A DNA stretch of 64,000 nt, taken from contig JAEWKK010000003.1 of the NCBI GenBank assembly GCA_023386045.1, positions 1 to 64,000 of the forward strand, given 5' to 3'. Numbering within the stretch: the first letter of the stretch is position 1; the number at the start of each line of letters is the position of its first letter. Below, piece by piece: positions 39,613 to 48,997 of the stretch. The DNA is from Bacteroidota bacterium (GTDB taxonomy: Bacteria > Bacteroidota > Bacteroidia > Chitinophagales > Chitinophagaceae). Under the pieces are notes generated by a model. It worked only from the letters and a program-made list of their open reading frames with translations, had not been told where the DNA came from and searched no databases. The position numbers were made by a program, and so were the translations under genes.

Positions 39613-42153
39613 TTATTTAGGATTCAGTGCTTCATTGATGCGGTCCTGCACATCCATTAAGTGGGCGCGGCTGGCGGCATCTTTATAAAGAGGCAATGCA
39701 GCTCGGATCTCGGATTGCATCAGGCGCAACTGCGCTTTTACAATTGAAATGGCATCGGTTGTTTTTGTATTCACAGAAGCAACAGGTGCACCAAAGCTAA
39801 CCTGGATAGATGGTGTTGAAGTTTCAGGATTCACGATCCTGATCAGGCTTTCCAAATGAGTTTTCTGCAGGTTTCTCCTGTAGATGTCAATTGGTTTTTT
39901 GGTTACCAGTTCACTCCAGATTCCTTTTCTCAGCTCAGTCAGCATTTCAGTTGCTGTATAGGCTTTTGCCGGATCCTGGGCTTCAAATCGAAATAGTTTA
40001 TTGAATATTGTTGCACTTACCAGTCGGTTAATAACAGAAGATTGCAAATTGCTGATCACCGCTAATTTGTTATCACCTGTATAATCGGAAATGGTATTAT
40101 CGATCAGCCATTTTGGAGTAGTGAAAAGCTGTGTTTGAAGGAATTGCATGGCTTCCTTCTGTTTTGCCTGGTCTGTAAATTCAACCACTACGCCTGCTTC
40201 TTCAGTCATTTTAGGAGTGGTATAAATGCCACCAATGGTTTTGGCAACATGTCCCATATAACGACCAAACTGGCTCCTGAGCTGGGCATACATCTGTGAA
40301 AGATTTGTGTAATCCTTGTTGGCTTCTTTTGTCCACTCGGGCATTTTAGCAAGTATGCGTTGAAGGTTCTTGATACCATAACCACTTGCTTTCATGGCAT
40401 TGTCACCCAGGTCTTCATTTTGTCCGCGTGGATCATCAGGATCTGTTTCAGTTCCGAACCAGTATCTCTTATCTTTCAATTTTTCAATAACGGTTTTATT
40501 GAACATGGCAACTTCCTGCTCCGGTGTAACGTTGGGAGGAGTCCAGCGATAACCCCATTCAATAGCCCATTTGTCGTAATCACCAATGCGTGGAAACAGC
40601 CCTTTCTGATCAATATTGTCTTCCGGTTGCGCCACGTAATTGAAACGTGCATAGTCCATGATGGAAGGTGTATGGCCATTTGCATCTAGCCATGCTTTGT
40701 TACGCAGGTTCTCAACTGGAACAGTAGAAGAAGAACCGAAATTATGTCTGAGACCCAGTGTATGTCCTACTTCATGAGATGAAACAAAACGGATCAACTG
40801 ACCCATGAGTTCATCCGAGAAAACCATTTTCCTTGCTTCAGGATCAACTGCAGCAGTTTGTATGAAATACCAGTCGCGCAAAAGGTTCATCACGTTGTGA
40901 TACCAGTTGATATGACTTTCAAGAATTTCACCACTGCGCGGATCATTTACATGAGGTCCGCTGGCGTTGGCAACATCAGAAGGCTTATAAACGATGGCAG
41001 AATAACCTGCGCCTTCGAGACTCCATGAAGGATCATTCTTTGGAGCTTCTTTTGCAACGATGGCATTTTTCCATCCTGCTTTTTCAAAAGCAATATTCCA
41101 GTCGTTCACACCCTGGATCAGGTAAGGGATCCATTTTTTGGGTGTGGCAGGATCGATATAATAAACGATCTGCTTTTTGGGTTCCACCAATTCTCCGCGC
41201 AGGTATTTGTCTACGTCTTCAGGTTTTGGCTCAAGCCTCCACCTGGTGATCATACGGATGGTTTGAACGCCCTGTGGATTTGCATCGAAATCTGTATAGC
41301 TGGCTGTGAAGTAACCAACGCGTGGATCAAAATAGCGCGGCTTCATCGGCGTTTTGGGAAGCAGGATCATGGAGCTGTTCAACTCAAATGTGGTAGGTGT
41401 GCCTGATGCGCCCATAGTTGGAGCTGTAGGGGTACCACCAAAAGCAGAAGCTGTAGGTGTACGCATGAAAGTCTTCACGGTTTGTATCTCCACATTATTT
41501 GAAAATGACTTGACATCAATGATGTAAGAATTATCGCGTAGAAATTGTGAAAGACCGAGTGATCTTTTTGTTCTTGAATCAAAGAAAAGAACATCGTTAT
41601 CACCACTGATATAATCTGTGAGTTCGATGACCGTGCTTTTGGCATTGGTCAATGAATCGTTGTGATAGGCTGCCACATTAAAGGAAGCATTGATAGGCTG
41701 GAGGTTTGAATTTCTTACAGACTGGAACATGCCTGCAGAGTCCCTTCCAGATTCACGGTAAGAAATTGTTCTCAAAAAAACCTTGTTGTTAGGCCCTTTT
41801 TCAAACTGGATCACGTTTTCGCCAATTTCATCTCCTGCATAACCCAGGAAGCCGGCGCGTGAGCCTGCAGGTGCTTTTGAAATACGGTTCACTACCAGGA
41901 TCTCACGATTCATCAATGAGTCAGGGATCTCAAAATAAAATTTCTCATCCACCTTATGTGTCACCAATAAACCCTTGCTGGTTCTAGTTTTGGATGTAAT
42001 TACCTCGGAATAGGGTTTTGGACTGCTGGAAGGTCTGTTGGAAGATGATGGTGCGTTGCCATTGCCTGGGGCAGCTGGATTCTGGGCAAACAACACCGTA
42101 GAAAGTAACAGACTGCCTGCAAAAGCGACAGTTAGCCGACGATTCATGTGCAT
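39613..42153 (-). CDS. Exported zinc metalloprotease, DUF5117/DUF5118 type
   Basis: This 846-aa protein has a signal peptide (MNRRLTVAFAGSLLLSTVLFAQ). A Ser/Pro/Asn-rich stretch follows, then the N-terminal domain (KVDEKFYFEIPDSLMNREIL, as in DUF5118) and the DUF5117 region (FDSRTKRSLGLSQFLRDNSY). The metzincin zinc site HEVGHTLGLRHNF lies at about 460. All three zinc His and the catalytic Glu are present. Bacteroidota carry several such proteases in the periplasm or on the surface; substrates are mostly unknown. It converges with glnS across a shared terminator. Confidence 0.9.
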   Translation of the reverse strand: MHMNRRLTVAFAGSLLLSTVLFAQNPAAPGNGNAPSSSNRPSSSPKPYSEVITSKTRTSKGLLVTHKVDEKFYFEIPDSLMNREILVVNRISKAPAGSRAGFLGYAGDEIGENVIQFEKGPNNKVFLRTISYRESGRDSAGMFQSVRNSNLQPINASFNVAAYHNDSLTNAKSTVIELTDYISGDNDVLFFDSRTKRSLGLSQFLRDNSYIIDVKSFSNNVEIQTVKTFMRTPTASAFGGTPTAPTMGASGTPTTFELNSSMILLPKTPMKPRYFDPRVGYFTASYTDFDANPQGVQTIRMITRWRLEPKPEDVDKYLRGELVEPKKQIVYYIDPATPKKWIPYLIQGVNDWNIAFEKAGWKNAIVAKEAPKNDPSWSLEGAGYSAIVYKPSDVANASGPHVNDPRSGEILESHINWYHNVMNLLRDWYFIQTAAVDPEARKMVFSDELMGQLIRFVSSHEVGHTLGLRHNFGSSSTVPVENLRNKAWLDANGHTPSIMDYARFNYVAQPEDNIDQKGLFPRIGDYDKWAIEWGYRWTPPNVTPEQEVAMFNKTVIEKLKDKRYWFGTETDPDDPRGQNEDLGDNAMKASGYGIKNLQRILAKMPEWTKEANKDYTNLSQMYAQLRSQFGRYMGHVAKTIGGIYTTPKMTEEAGVVVEFTDQAKQKEAMQFLQTQLFTTPKWLIDNTISDYTGDNKLAVISNLQSSVINRLVSATIFNKLFRFEAQDPAKAYTATEMLTELRKGIWSELVTKKPIDIYRRNLQKTHLESLIRIVNPETSTPSIQVSFGAPVASVNTKTTDAISIVKAQLRLMQSEIRAALPLYKDAASRAHLMDVQDRINEALNPK

Positions 42154-42300
42154 TTGTTTTTGATTAGAAATTTGAACAAGAAGGTTGGTAAATTACTAAA
42201 GAAGTCGATACTTCTTTTAAGAAAGTTGCAAAGCATTAACCATTATTAACACCGGTTCATTTTGCACATGAACGGGAATATCTAATGTTCAACAATATTT

Positions 42301-44181
42301 TTAGGCATGTACGATCAGTACAGGGATATTCAAACGGTGCCTGACTGCATCAATGGTCTGGCCATATAAAAGATCTTTTACGCCTTTGTGACCATGTGCT
42401 CCAATGACCAGGAGGTCAGCATTGATATCTTTTACAATTCTTGGGATCTCTTTGTTCCTGGATCTGAAACCTAACCTGCTTTCTGCGGCAAGTCCTTTTT
42501 GTTCCAGGTAAGCAACATATCCATCGAGTTTTTCCTGATCCTTCCTGGTTTCAAAATCATCAGTATCCTCTCCATATACTTTTGCTGATGCGCTTTCCAC
42601 TATGTGTATGAGAAATATTCTGGAATCTTTGTTCGATTGTTTGATAGCATTGGCAAGAAGCAATTGGTCGCGCATGCTGAAATCAAGTGCAACGGCGATC
42701 CTGTTATAAGAAGGTAATTCCATATCCTCGATTGCAGCAGATTCTTTATGAACTTCTAAAGAAACAACAGGAGCTTTTTTGTTGAATACCGGATATAGTA
42801 TTGCTACAAATAGTAAAACAAGGAAAAGCAATGCGCCCAATAAAATGATGATCTTCCAGAAAAGAGTTCCATCGCCCCTGAAATAATCCGTAGCCTGTTC
42901 AGCTACCATGCGGAAATTCAAATAAACAAGTATAGCTGTTATAAGCCAGGCAAGTATCTGCACCCAGGTTTTGATTGCAAATTTTCCCATGGTTTTTTTA
43001 TCACTCACAAAATGGATCAGGGGAATGATGGCAAAACCCAGCTGGAGGCTCAGGATCACCTGGCTCAGGATCAAAAGATTATTGATATCTTTTTCACCGT
43101 TGATAAGGATCACAATCACCGCAGGTATGATGGCTACGAGCCTCGTGAGCAGCCTTCGCATCCATGGATTGATCCGGAGACGAAGGTAACCTTCCATCAC
43201 GATCTGTCCAGCAAGCGTACCTGTTACTGTTGAACTTTGTCCTGCCGCAATCAGTGCAATGGCAAAAAGATAAGGAGCCATATTAGAGCCAAGGAGAGGA
43301 GCCAATAACTGGTGCGCATCCTTGATCTCTTCTACAGGTTTACCCGCCTTGAAAAAAACTGTTGCAGCCAAAACCAGTATCGCTGCGTTTACAAAAAACG
43401 CAAGGTTTAATGCAACAGCGCTGTCGATAAAGTTCAACTTCAATGCTCTCTTAATTCCTTTATCATCCCGGCTTATCTTCCTGGTTTGCACTAGCGCCGA
43501 GTGTAGATAGAGATTGTGAGGCATCACCGTAGCGCCGATGATACCGATAGCAATATAAAGGGCTTCATTACCGGGAATGGTGGGAATAAATCCCTTTGCT
43601 ACTTCGCCCAGGTCTGGCTTTGCCAGTATGATCTCTATAAGGAAAGAGATACCAATGATGGCAACCAGAGTAATAATGAAGGCCTCCATTTTTCTCATGC
43701 CCAGTCTTTGCAGCCAGAGCAGGAGAAAGGTGTCCAGTAAAGTGATCAAGACCGCCCAAAGCAAGGGCATACCGATTAATAATTGTATACCAATGGCCAT
43801 GCCCAGCACTTCAGCCAGATCAGTGGCTGCTATCGCGATTTCAGCAAGGAGGTAAAGACAGAAGTTTATTTTTTTCGGGTAGGTTTCCCTGTTAGCCTGT
43901 GCAAGGTCGCGGCCGCGAACGATGCCCAGTCTTGCCGAAAGAGATTGCAGCAAAAGCGCCATCATATTGCTCATGAGCAGCACCCAGATGAGTGAATAGC
44001 CAAAACGGCTGCCACCAGCAAGATCTGTTGCCCAGTTCCCCGGGTCCATGTATCCAACACTTACCAGATATGCAGGTCCAAAAAAAGAAAGAATTCTTTT
44101 CCATCCGGGTTTATTGGTGGCAGTTGTATCTACACTTTGATTTACTTCACTAAGGGAAGCATCATTCAGATTGGTTCTCAT
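42301..44181 (-). CDS. mntH: Nramp divalent metal (Mn/Fe) transporter fused to a UspA domain
   Basis: Residues about 25-450 form an Nramp transporter with eleven membrane segments. GYMDPGNWATDL in segment 1 and MPHNLYLHSALV in segment 6 carry the metal-binding Asp, Asn and Met-Pro-His. It imports Mn2+ or Fe2+ with protons across the inner membrane. Residues about 490-626 are a universal stress protein domain (YNRIAVALDFSMRD; GAHGHKGVKDLLYGQT with the G-x2-G-x9-G nucleotide-binding pattern). The fusion may let nucleotide state tune transport. The gene overlaps mntR by 4 bp, so the regulator and transporter form one operon. Confidence 0.92.
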   Translation of the reverse strand: MRTNLNDASLSEVNQSVDTTATNKPGWKRILSFFGPAYLVSVGYMDPGNWATDLAGGSRFGYSLIWVLLMSNMMALLLQSLSARLGIVRGRDLAQANRETYPKKINFCLYLLAEIAIAATDLAEVLGMAIGIQLLIGMPLLWAVLITLLDTFLLLWLQRLGMRKMEAFIITLVAIIGISFLIEIILAKPDLGEVAKGFIPTIPGNEALYIAIGIIGATVMPHNLYLHSALVQTRKISRDDKGIKRALKLNFIDSAVALNLAFFVNAAILVLAATVFFKAGKPVEEIKDAHQLLAPLLGSNMAPYLFAIALIAAGQSSTVTGTLAGQIVMEGYLRLRINPWMRRLLTRLVAIIPAVIVILINGEKDINNLLILSQVILSLQLGFAIIPLIHFVSDKKTMGKFAIKTWVQILAWLITAILVYLNFRMVAEQATDYFRGDGTLFWKIIILLGALLFLVLLFVAILYPVFNKKAPVVSLEVHKESAAIEDMELPSYNRIAVALDFSMRDQLLLANAIKQSNKDSRIFLIHIVESASAKVYGEDTDDFETRKDQEKLDGYVAYLEQKGLAAESRLGFRSRNKEIPRIVKDINADLLVIGAHGHKGVKDLLYGQTIDAVRHRLNIPVLIVHA

Positions 44182-44834
44182 TTGACGTAAATATTTTTTG
44201 CCAGTTGCTCACTGATGTTAATAACAGATCCTTTTATTTTTAATTCCATTGAATGATCAAAATCAAAATGTTTTCTTACTTCCAGCCTGGTTCCGATACC
44301 AATATTTTTATGGTGCAGTAATTCCAGAAGTTCTTTTGACTGGTTGGTGACCTGGCATACTTCAGCAGTTTGGAAAAGGGGCAGGTCTGACAGTGCAATG
44401 CGACGTGTAGCACGCAGCTTGCCTTTTTTATCTGGAATTGGGTCGCCATGGGGATCAAACTGAGGAAATCCCAGGTACTCATCAAGACGGTCCACCAATT
44501 GAACACTGCTCACATGTTCAAGTTCTTCTGCAAGCTGGTGCACTTCATTCCAGCTGAATTTTAATTTCTCGGAAAGAAAATATTCCCAAAGACGGTGACG
44601 TCGAATTACATGGAGAGCAATTTTTTTGCCTTCTGCGCTCAGGCTGAAACCATAATAAGGTTTGTAGTGAAGAAGTTTTTTAGCGCTAAGTTTTTTCATC
44701 ATATCGGTAACCGAAGCTGCTTTGGTATTCAGGCTTTCAGCCAGGGCGTTGGTGGTTACCGTTGCAGATTCTTCCTGCAGATGATAGATGGTTTTGAGGT
44801 AGTTCTCTTCACTGGTTGTATTCTTCAAGCTCAC
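44178..44834 (-). CDS. mntR: DtxR/MntR-family metal-dependent repressor
   Basis: This 218-aa protein has a winged helix N-terminus (EENYLKTIYHLQEESATVTT, then NALAESLNTKAASVTDMMKK), a dimerisation/metal domain (RRHRLWEYFLSEKLKFSWNE, then HQLAEELEHVSS with His and Glu ligands, FDPHGDPIP) and a C-terminal FeoA/SH3-like domain. With Mn2+ or Fe2+ bound, such proteins repress metal uptake genes. It is upstream of and overlaps mntH, and its own upstream region has a matching palindrome, so autoregulation of mntR-mntH is likely. Confidence 0.9.
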   Translation of the reverse strand: MSLKNTTSEENYLKTIYHLQEESATVTTNALAESLNTKAASVTDMMKKLSAKKLLHYKPYYGFSLSAEGKKIALHVIRRHRLWEYFLSEKLKFSWNEVHQLAEELEHVSSVQLVDRLDEYLGFPQFDPHGDPIPDKKGKLRATRRIALSDLPLFQTAEVCQVTNQSKELLELLHHKNIGIGTRLEVRKHFDFDHSMELKIKGSVINISEQLAKNIYVK

Positions 44835-44845
44835 CTAATTAATAA

Positions 44846-44861
44846 TTTAGACAAATCTAAA
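44846..44861 (-). promoter_or_regulatory. Candidate MntR operator TTTAGA-CAAA-TCTAAA overlapping a -7 box
   Basis: Perfect inverted repeat TTTAGA and TCTAAA with a 4-base centre, 12 bp before the mntR ATG. On the minus strand its arm contains TAGATTTG, which fits the TAnnTTTG -7 box. Bound repressor would therefore cover the promoter of mntR-mntH. The palindrome is seen; binding is inferred. Confidence 0.6.
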
Positions 44862-44924
44862 AAAAATTACCAGGTTTTCCATAAATCCCCACGGTTGGCC
44901 GGATTTTTTTAGTTTAGCCCTCAA

Positions 44925-45896
44925 ATGAGGGATATGCTTCGATATGCAATGGTTTTATTTTGCCTGGCAATATTGTCCTGTAACAATAAAAAGAAACAGG
45001 CAGACGATGACGAAAAGGGGTTTTCATATGAAAAATTCTCCGAACGCTTCAGGACCCTTTCTCCCCCTTACCAGTTAAGCGACACGGGTTTGCTGAACAA
45101 CAGGGATACAACAGGATTACGAAATGTTGAGTTTACTAAGTTTCTGTCTGACAGTTTAAAAAACATCCTGTTTGGCAAAGGCAGTAAACCCAGATATACT
45201 GCACTTGCTCATTTTAAAACATCTGATGAGAACAGTTTATACCTGGTAAAAGCACAGAGCGGTAATAAAAAAGCAGCCATTTTATATGCATTTGATCAGG
45301 GCGTTTTCAGCGCCGCATTTCCTTTTCTGATCCCCGATAATGATCCATCCACTTCACAGGTTACGGTGATAGATAAATCATTTGCCATCACCAAGTCCAT
45401 CACACAAAAAAGACAGAACATGGTAACCGGTGAAGGAAAAGAAGTGTATGATTATGATGCATCCATTAAAAGCTTTTCCCTCATACTTACCAATCCTTTA
45501 AATCAGACTGCTGAAGTCATCAATCCCATTGATACCTTTTCAAGAAAACATCGCTTTGCAGGTGATTATGTAAAAAACAAAAGGAATTTTGTTTCCATAA
45601 GAGATGGAAGGTATCCTAACCAGTTATTGTTATTTATCCATGTCGACAAAAACGAAGGTGGATGTACAGGAGAGCTCAAAGGAGATATCTTAATGACCTC
45701 AGCAACAACAGCGATATACAGGCAGGGCGGAGATCCCTGTGTGATGCGATTCCGTTTTTCCTCTTCTTCCATCACCGTTGAGGAGGACGAAGGATGCGGT
45801 TCCAGGAGGGGAATTGATTGTGTTTTTGATGGATCCTATCCAAAGAAAAAAGAACCAAGGTCTAAACAGAACACTAAAAAAAGAAATTCAAAATAA
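44925..45896 (+). CDS. Hypothetical lipoprotein
   Basis: This 323-aa protein has a lipoprotein signal (MLRYAMVLFCLAILSCNN, lipobox ILSC; the ATG at 44934 is an alternative start). The mature part starts with a charged linker and continues with beta-rich sequence (KPRYTALAHFKTSDENSLYL, VTVIDKSFAITKSI), a Cys-containing end (GGCTGEL, DPCVMRF, DEGCGSRRGIDCVF) and a Lys/Arg-rich tail. No family recognised. It is divergent from mntR with about 90 bp between, so the palindrome there might also affect it. Confidence 0.65.
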   Translation: MRDMLRYAMVLFCLAILSCNNKKKQADDDEKGFSYEKFSERFRTLSPPYQLSDTGLLNNRDTTGLRNVEFTKFLSDSLKNILFGKGSKPRYTALAHFKTSDENSLYLVKAQSGNKKAAILYAFDQGVFSAAFPFLIPDNDPSTSQVTVIDKSFAITKSITQKRQNMVTGEGKEVYDYDASIKSFSLILTNPLNQTAEVINPIDTFSRKHRFAGDYVKNKRNFVSIRDGRYPNQLLLFIHVDKNEGGCTGELKGDILMTSATTAIYRQGGDPCVMRFRFSSSSITVEEDEGCGSRRGIDCVFDGSYPKKKEPRSKQNTKKRNSK

Positions 45897-45966
45897 CCAC
45901 CAGGTTTTGTGTGGGTAATACACATTATCTTTAAGCCTTTATTTTGCAAAGTTTAAAACAGAACAG

Positions 45967-47676
45967 ATGAACTTTCGATCTTTTAAAGTCCCGTATCCGG
46001 TGAATGAACTCTATGAAAAAAAAGTGGCTTATTTCTCCATGGAATTTGCCATACACCAACCACTGAAAATTTATAGCGGAGGCCTCGGCTTTCTTTCAGG
46101 ATCACACCTGCGCAGTGCGTATGAACTTCGTCAGAACCTGATAGGTATTGGTATCCTCTGGAAGTATGGTTATTATGACCAGACAAGAAACCAGGATCAG
46201 ACCTTACAGGTTACCTGGATGGAAAAAATGTACAGTTTTCTTGAAGACACCGGCATTAAATTCCAAATTACAATTCACGAACACCCTGTTTGGGTTAAGG
46301 CCATGTACCTGCCGCCACATGTTTTCAACAGTGCTCCTTTATTTTTATTGACTACTGACATCGCGGAGAATGATTACATCTCTCAAACCATTACACACAG
46401 GCTTTATGATGCCAACGTAGCTACCAAGGTAGCCCAGTTTATTTTGCTGGGTGTTGGCGGAGCTACGCTGCTGGATGAACTTGGATTCAATCCTGAAGTT
46501 TATCATCTGAATGAAGCGCATGGTCTCTCTGCTGCATTCTATCTCTATGAAAAATATAACAGGAAAATAGAAGAAGTAAGAAAGCGTCTTGTATTCACTA
46601 CGCATACTCCGGAAGAAGCCGGAAATGAAAAGCATGATATCCATCTCTGTCATAAAATGAGTTATTTCTGTGGTCTGACGGTTGAAGAAACCAAGAATGT
46701 AACAGGAATGCAGGATGACCAGTTCAATCATTCACTGGCTGCACTTCGTTTTGCAAGGGTGGCCAATGGCGTATCAAAACTACACGGCGAAGTTTCAAGG
46801 CATATGTGGCAGAAGTATGATGATATCTGTCCCATTCTTTCTGTAACCAATGCACAGAACTGGAGATACTGGGCCGACAAGCAATTGTACAGGGCCAGGG
46901 AAGATGGAAATGATCTTGCATTTGACGACCGCAAGAAGTGGATGAAGAAAAGGGCATTTGAGATTGTAGCAGATCAAACAGGAAAGATCTTTGATCCAAA
47001 TGTATTCACGATCGTGTGGGCAAGACGTTTTGCAGGCTATAAAAGAGCAGGCCTGATCACTACTGATAAGGAACGCTTTGAAGCACTGGTCAGCAATTCA
47101 AAATACCCGGTACAGATCATCTGGGCCGGAAAGCCTTACCCGGTAGATTACCCGGCCATTTCAGAATTCAACCAGCTGGTGCATCTGAGCAAGAACTATA
47201 AAAACGTATCGGTATTGATTGGTTATGAATTAGGGTTGTCCAAGCGATTAAAACAGGCCGCTGATTGTTGGTTAAACAATCCAAGAGTACCAAGAGAAGC
47301 ATCTGGTACCAGTGGAATGACAGCAGCCATGAATGGAGCTGTTAATTTCTCTACCAATGATGGATGGATCCCTGAATTCATTCATCAGGGTAATAATGGT
47401 TTTGTTGTTCCCCCGATAGATTACAGCAAGATACCTGTGCAGGAACAAGATCAGTATGACCTGGACAAGATCTATGAAATACTCAATTCGCAGATTCTTC
47501 CTTTGTATTATGAAGATTATGGAACCTGGAGGCAGATCGTTAAAAATGGTATGAGGGATGTGATGGTGCAGTTTGACAGTAATCGAATGGCGGAAGAATA
47601 CTACAATCTTTTATACAACAGGCCATATGTTCCTTCGGAAAGAAGACAGATAGTTTTAGATGATATGGCAAGTTAG
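45967..47676 (+). CDS. GT35-like alpha-glucan phosphorylase family protein lacking the PLP lysine
   Basis: The 569-aa protein follows the short bacterial alpha-glucan phosphorylase pattern: KVAYFSMEFAIH, IYSGGLGFLSGSH, GIGILWKYGYYDQ, FTTHTPEEAGNEKHD, WARRFAGYKRAG, IIWAGKPYP, and NNPRVPREASGTSGM. At the site of the phosphorylase PLP lysine (EASGTxxMK) it has Thr452 (SGTSGMTAAMNGA). Without PLP it cannot use the classical phosphorolysis mechanism, so it may be a synthase or transferase of the GT-B fold. The nearby GH13 gene fits glucan metabolism. Function therefore open within the family. Confidence 0.82.
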   Translation: MNFRSFKVPYPVNELYEKKVAYFSMEFAIHQPLKIYSGGLGFLSGSHLRSAYELRQNLIGIGILWKYGYYDQTRNQDQTLQVTWMEKMYSFLEDTGIKFQITIHEHPVWVKAMYLPPHVFNSAPLFLLTTDIAENDYISQTITHRLYDANVATKVAQFILLGVGGATLLDELGFNPEVYHLNEAHGLSAAFYLYEKYNRKIEEVRKRLVFTTHTPEEAGNEKHDIHLCHKMSYFCGLTVEETKNVTGMQDDQFNHSLAALRFARVANGVSKLHGEVSRHMWQKYDDICPILSVTNAQNWRYWADKQLYRAREDGNDLAFDDRKKWMKKRAFEIVADQTGKIFDPNVFTIVWARRFAGYKRAGLITTDKERFEALVSNSKYPVQIIWAGKPYPVDYPAISEFNQLVHLSKNYKNVSVLIGYELGLSKRLKQAADCWLNNPRVPREASGTSGMTAAMNGAVNFSTNDGWIPEFIHQGNNGFVVPPIDYSKIPVQEQDQYDLDKIYEILNSQILPLYYEDYGTWRQIVKNGMRDVMVQFDSNRMAEEYYNLLYNRPYVPSERRQIVLDDMAS

Positions 47677-48896
47677 AATTGCATGATCAATTCTTCCATG
47701 GATTTACTGGCCGGGAAAAAACCGGCCATTTTTTTTATCACTCCTTCAACCAGTGCATCCGGGCATGAAGCGCCACTGGTCAACAGAATGGTAAGGGGTT
47801 CTTTTGCAGGCAGGTAATTTTCTGTAGCTAATTCAATATGATTATGGAAATCGTAATGCAAAACGGTTGTGGCAGACAAAAGCTTTTCTTCACTATTGAT
47901 AAAATAGGTAGGTAGTTTTTCTTCACATAACTCCACGAGGTGTGAAGTATTGGAGGAATTATATCCTCCCACAACAATGGCAAGATCTGCTTTCACATTC
48001 AGCATTCCTGATACAGAGCTCTGGTTGTCATTGGTAGCATAACAAAGCGTATCCCTGGTATCAGCGAAACGTTCTCTTAGATTTTCATCAGTGAGATTAT
48101 ATTTCCTGATCATCACTTCTTTCAAAAAATCTGCGATGGACTGGGTATCGCTGGCCAGCATGGTGGTTTGGTTGACCACACCAATTCTTTCAAGGTGTTT
48201 ATCCACATCGAATCCTGCTGTATACTGGCCTTTGAACTCTGAATAAAAATCACTGGAAGGTTTGTTGCCAGTGATATAAAGCGCAAGGGATTCTGTCTGC
48301 TTCATATCTTTTACAACAATGGCTGGCGCATTTGCGGCCGCATGTGAAAAGGTGGCTCTTGTTTCTTCGTGGTTGGGCTTACCATGGATCACAATGGTAT
48401 AATTATTCCTTGCGATCACTTCACTGCGGTTCCATACTTTTTCAACAAATGGGCAGGTTGTATTGTATTGTTCTACTCTTATTCCGATGGATCTTAATTT
48501 TTCCTCAATAGCCAGTGTAGTACCAAAAGCAGGTATCAGAACAATGTCATTTTCATTGAGGGATTCAAATGGGATGATCTGCTTCCCGGCATTGTCCTGA
48601 AGAAACTGAACACCACTGGCAAGAAGATCCGCATTCACCTGTGGGTTGTGGATCATTTCACTTAAAAGAAATATTCTTTTACCTGCATTTTCTTCAATGG
48701 TCCTGAAGGCAATATCAATTGCATTTTCCACACCATAGCAAAAACCAAAATGCCTGGCCAGGTAAATCCTGAGCGGCCCGAAATCCAGCAGGGTAGGTGT
48801 AAAATCCTTTTTCATCCTGTCATCTTCCTTACGCTTTTTTTTGATGGCGGAAATCAGGGGACTGCGGTATACGATAGGTACATCAAACTGCTTCAT
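47673..48896 (-). CDS. ispH: 4-hydroxy-3-methylbut-2-enyl diphosphate reductase
   Basis: IspH carries out the last step of the MEP isoprenoid pathway with a 4Fe-4S cluster. The three cluster cysteines are visible: Cys53 (HFGFCYGV), Cys in NTTCPFVEKVW, and Cys in DTLCYATNDNQ. HGKPNHEETRAT holds the catalytic Glu, and the SSNTSHLVEL block holds substrate-binding Ser and Asn. The ATG at 48896 (MKQFDVPIVY) is preferred; the TTG at 48905 falls within a promoter box. About 407 aa, longer than the E. coli enzyme, with an N-terminal basic extension. Its stop overlaps the stop of the convergent GT35-like gene in TTAG. Confidence 0.95.
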   Translation of the reverse strand: MKQFDVPIVYRSPLISAIKKKRKEDDRMKKDFTPTLLDFGPLRIYLARHFGFCYGVENAIDIAFRTIEENAGKRIFLLSEMIHNPQVNADLLASGVQFLQDNAGKQIIPFESLNENDIVLIPAFGTTLAIEEKLRSIGIRVEQYNTTCPFVEKVWNRSEVIARNNYTIVIHGKPNHEETRATFSHAAANAPAIVVKDMKQTESLALYITGNKPSSDFYSEFKGQYTAGFDVDKHLERIGVVNQTTMLASDTQSIADFLKEVMIRKYNLTDENLRERFADTRDTLCYATNDNQSSVSGMLNVKADLAIVVGGYNSSNTSHLVELCEEKLPTYFINSEEKLLSATTVLHYDFHNHIELATENYLPAKEPLTILLTSGASCPDALVEGVIKKMAGFFPASKSMEELIMQF

Positions 48897-48902
48897 TGCC
48901 TG

Positions 48903-48910
48903 CAAAATTA
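48903..48910 (-). promoter_or_regulatory. -7 box TAATTTTG directly before ispH
   Basis: TAATTTTG on the minus strand fits TAnnTTTG and ends 6 bases before the ATG at 48896. A start site 6-7 bases downstream would make the mRNA leaderless, as for glnS. Confidence 0.5.
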
Positions 48911-48997
48911 AGATTATCCGGCTTGATGTGACAGTACTGCACTAACTTAACAAGCTGCGACCTTCGACTCTATTGAGTTTCACCTTAGCTTTAACAA

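Noticed and set aside
46724..46999. Cluster of minus-strand frames inside the GT35-like gene
   Set aside because: They are shadows of the well-supported + strand gene with full conserved motifs.
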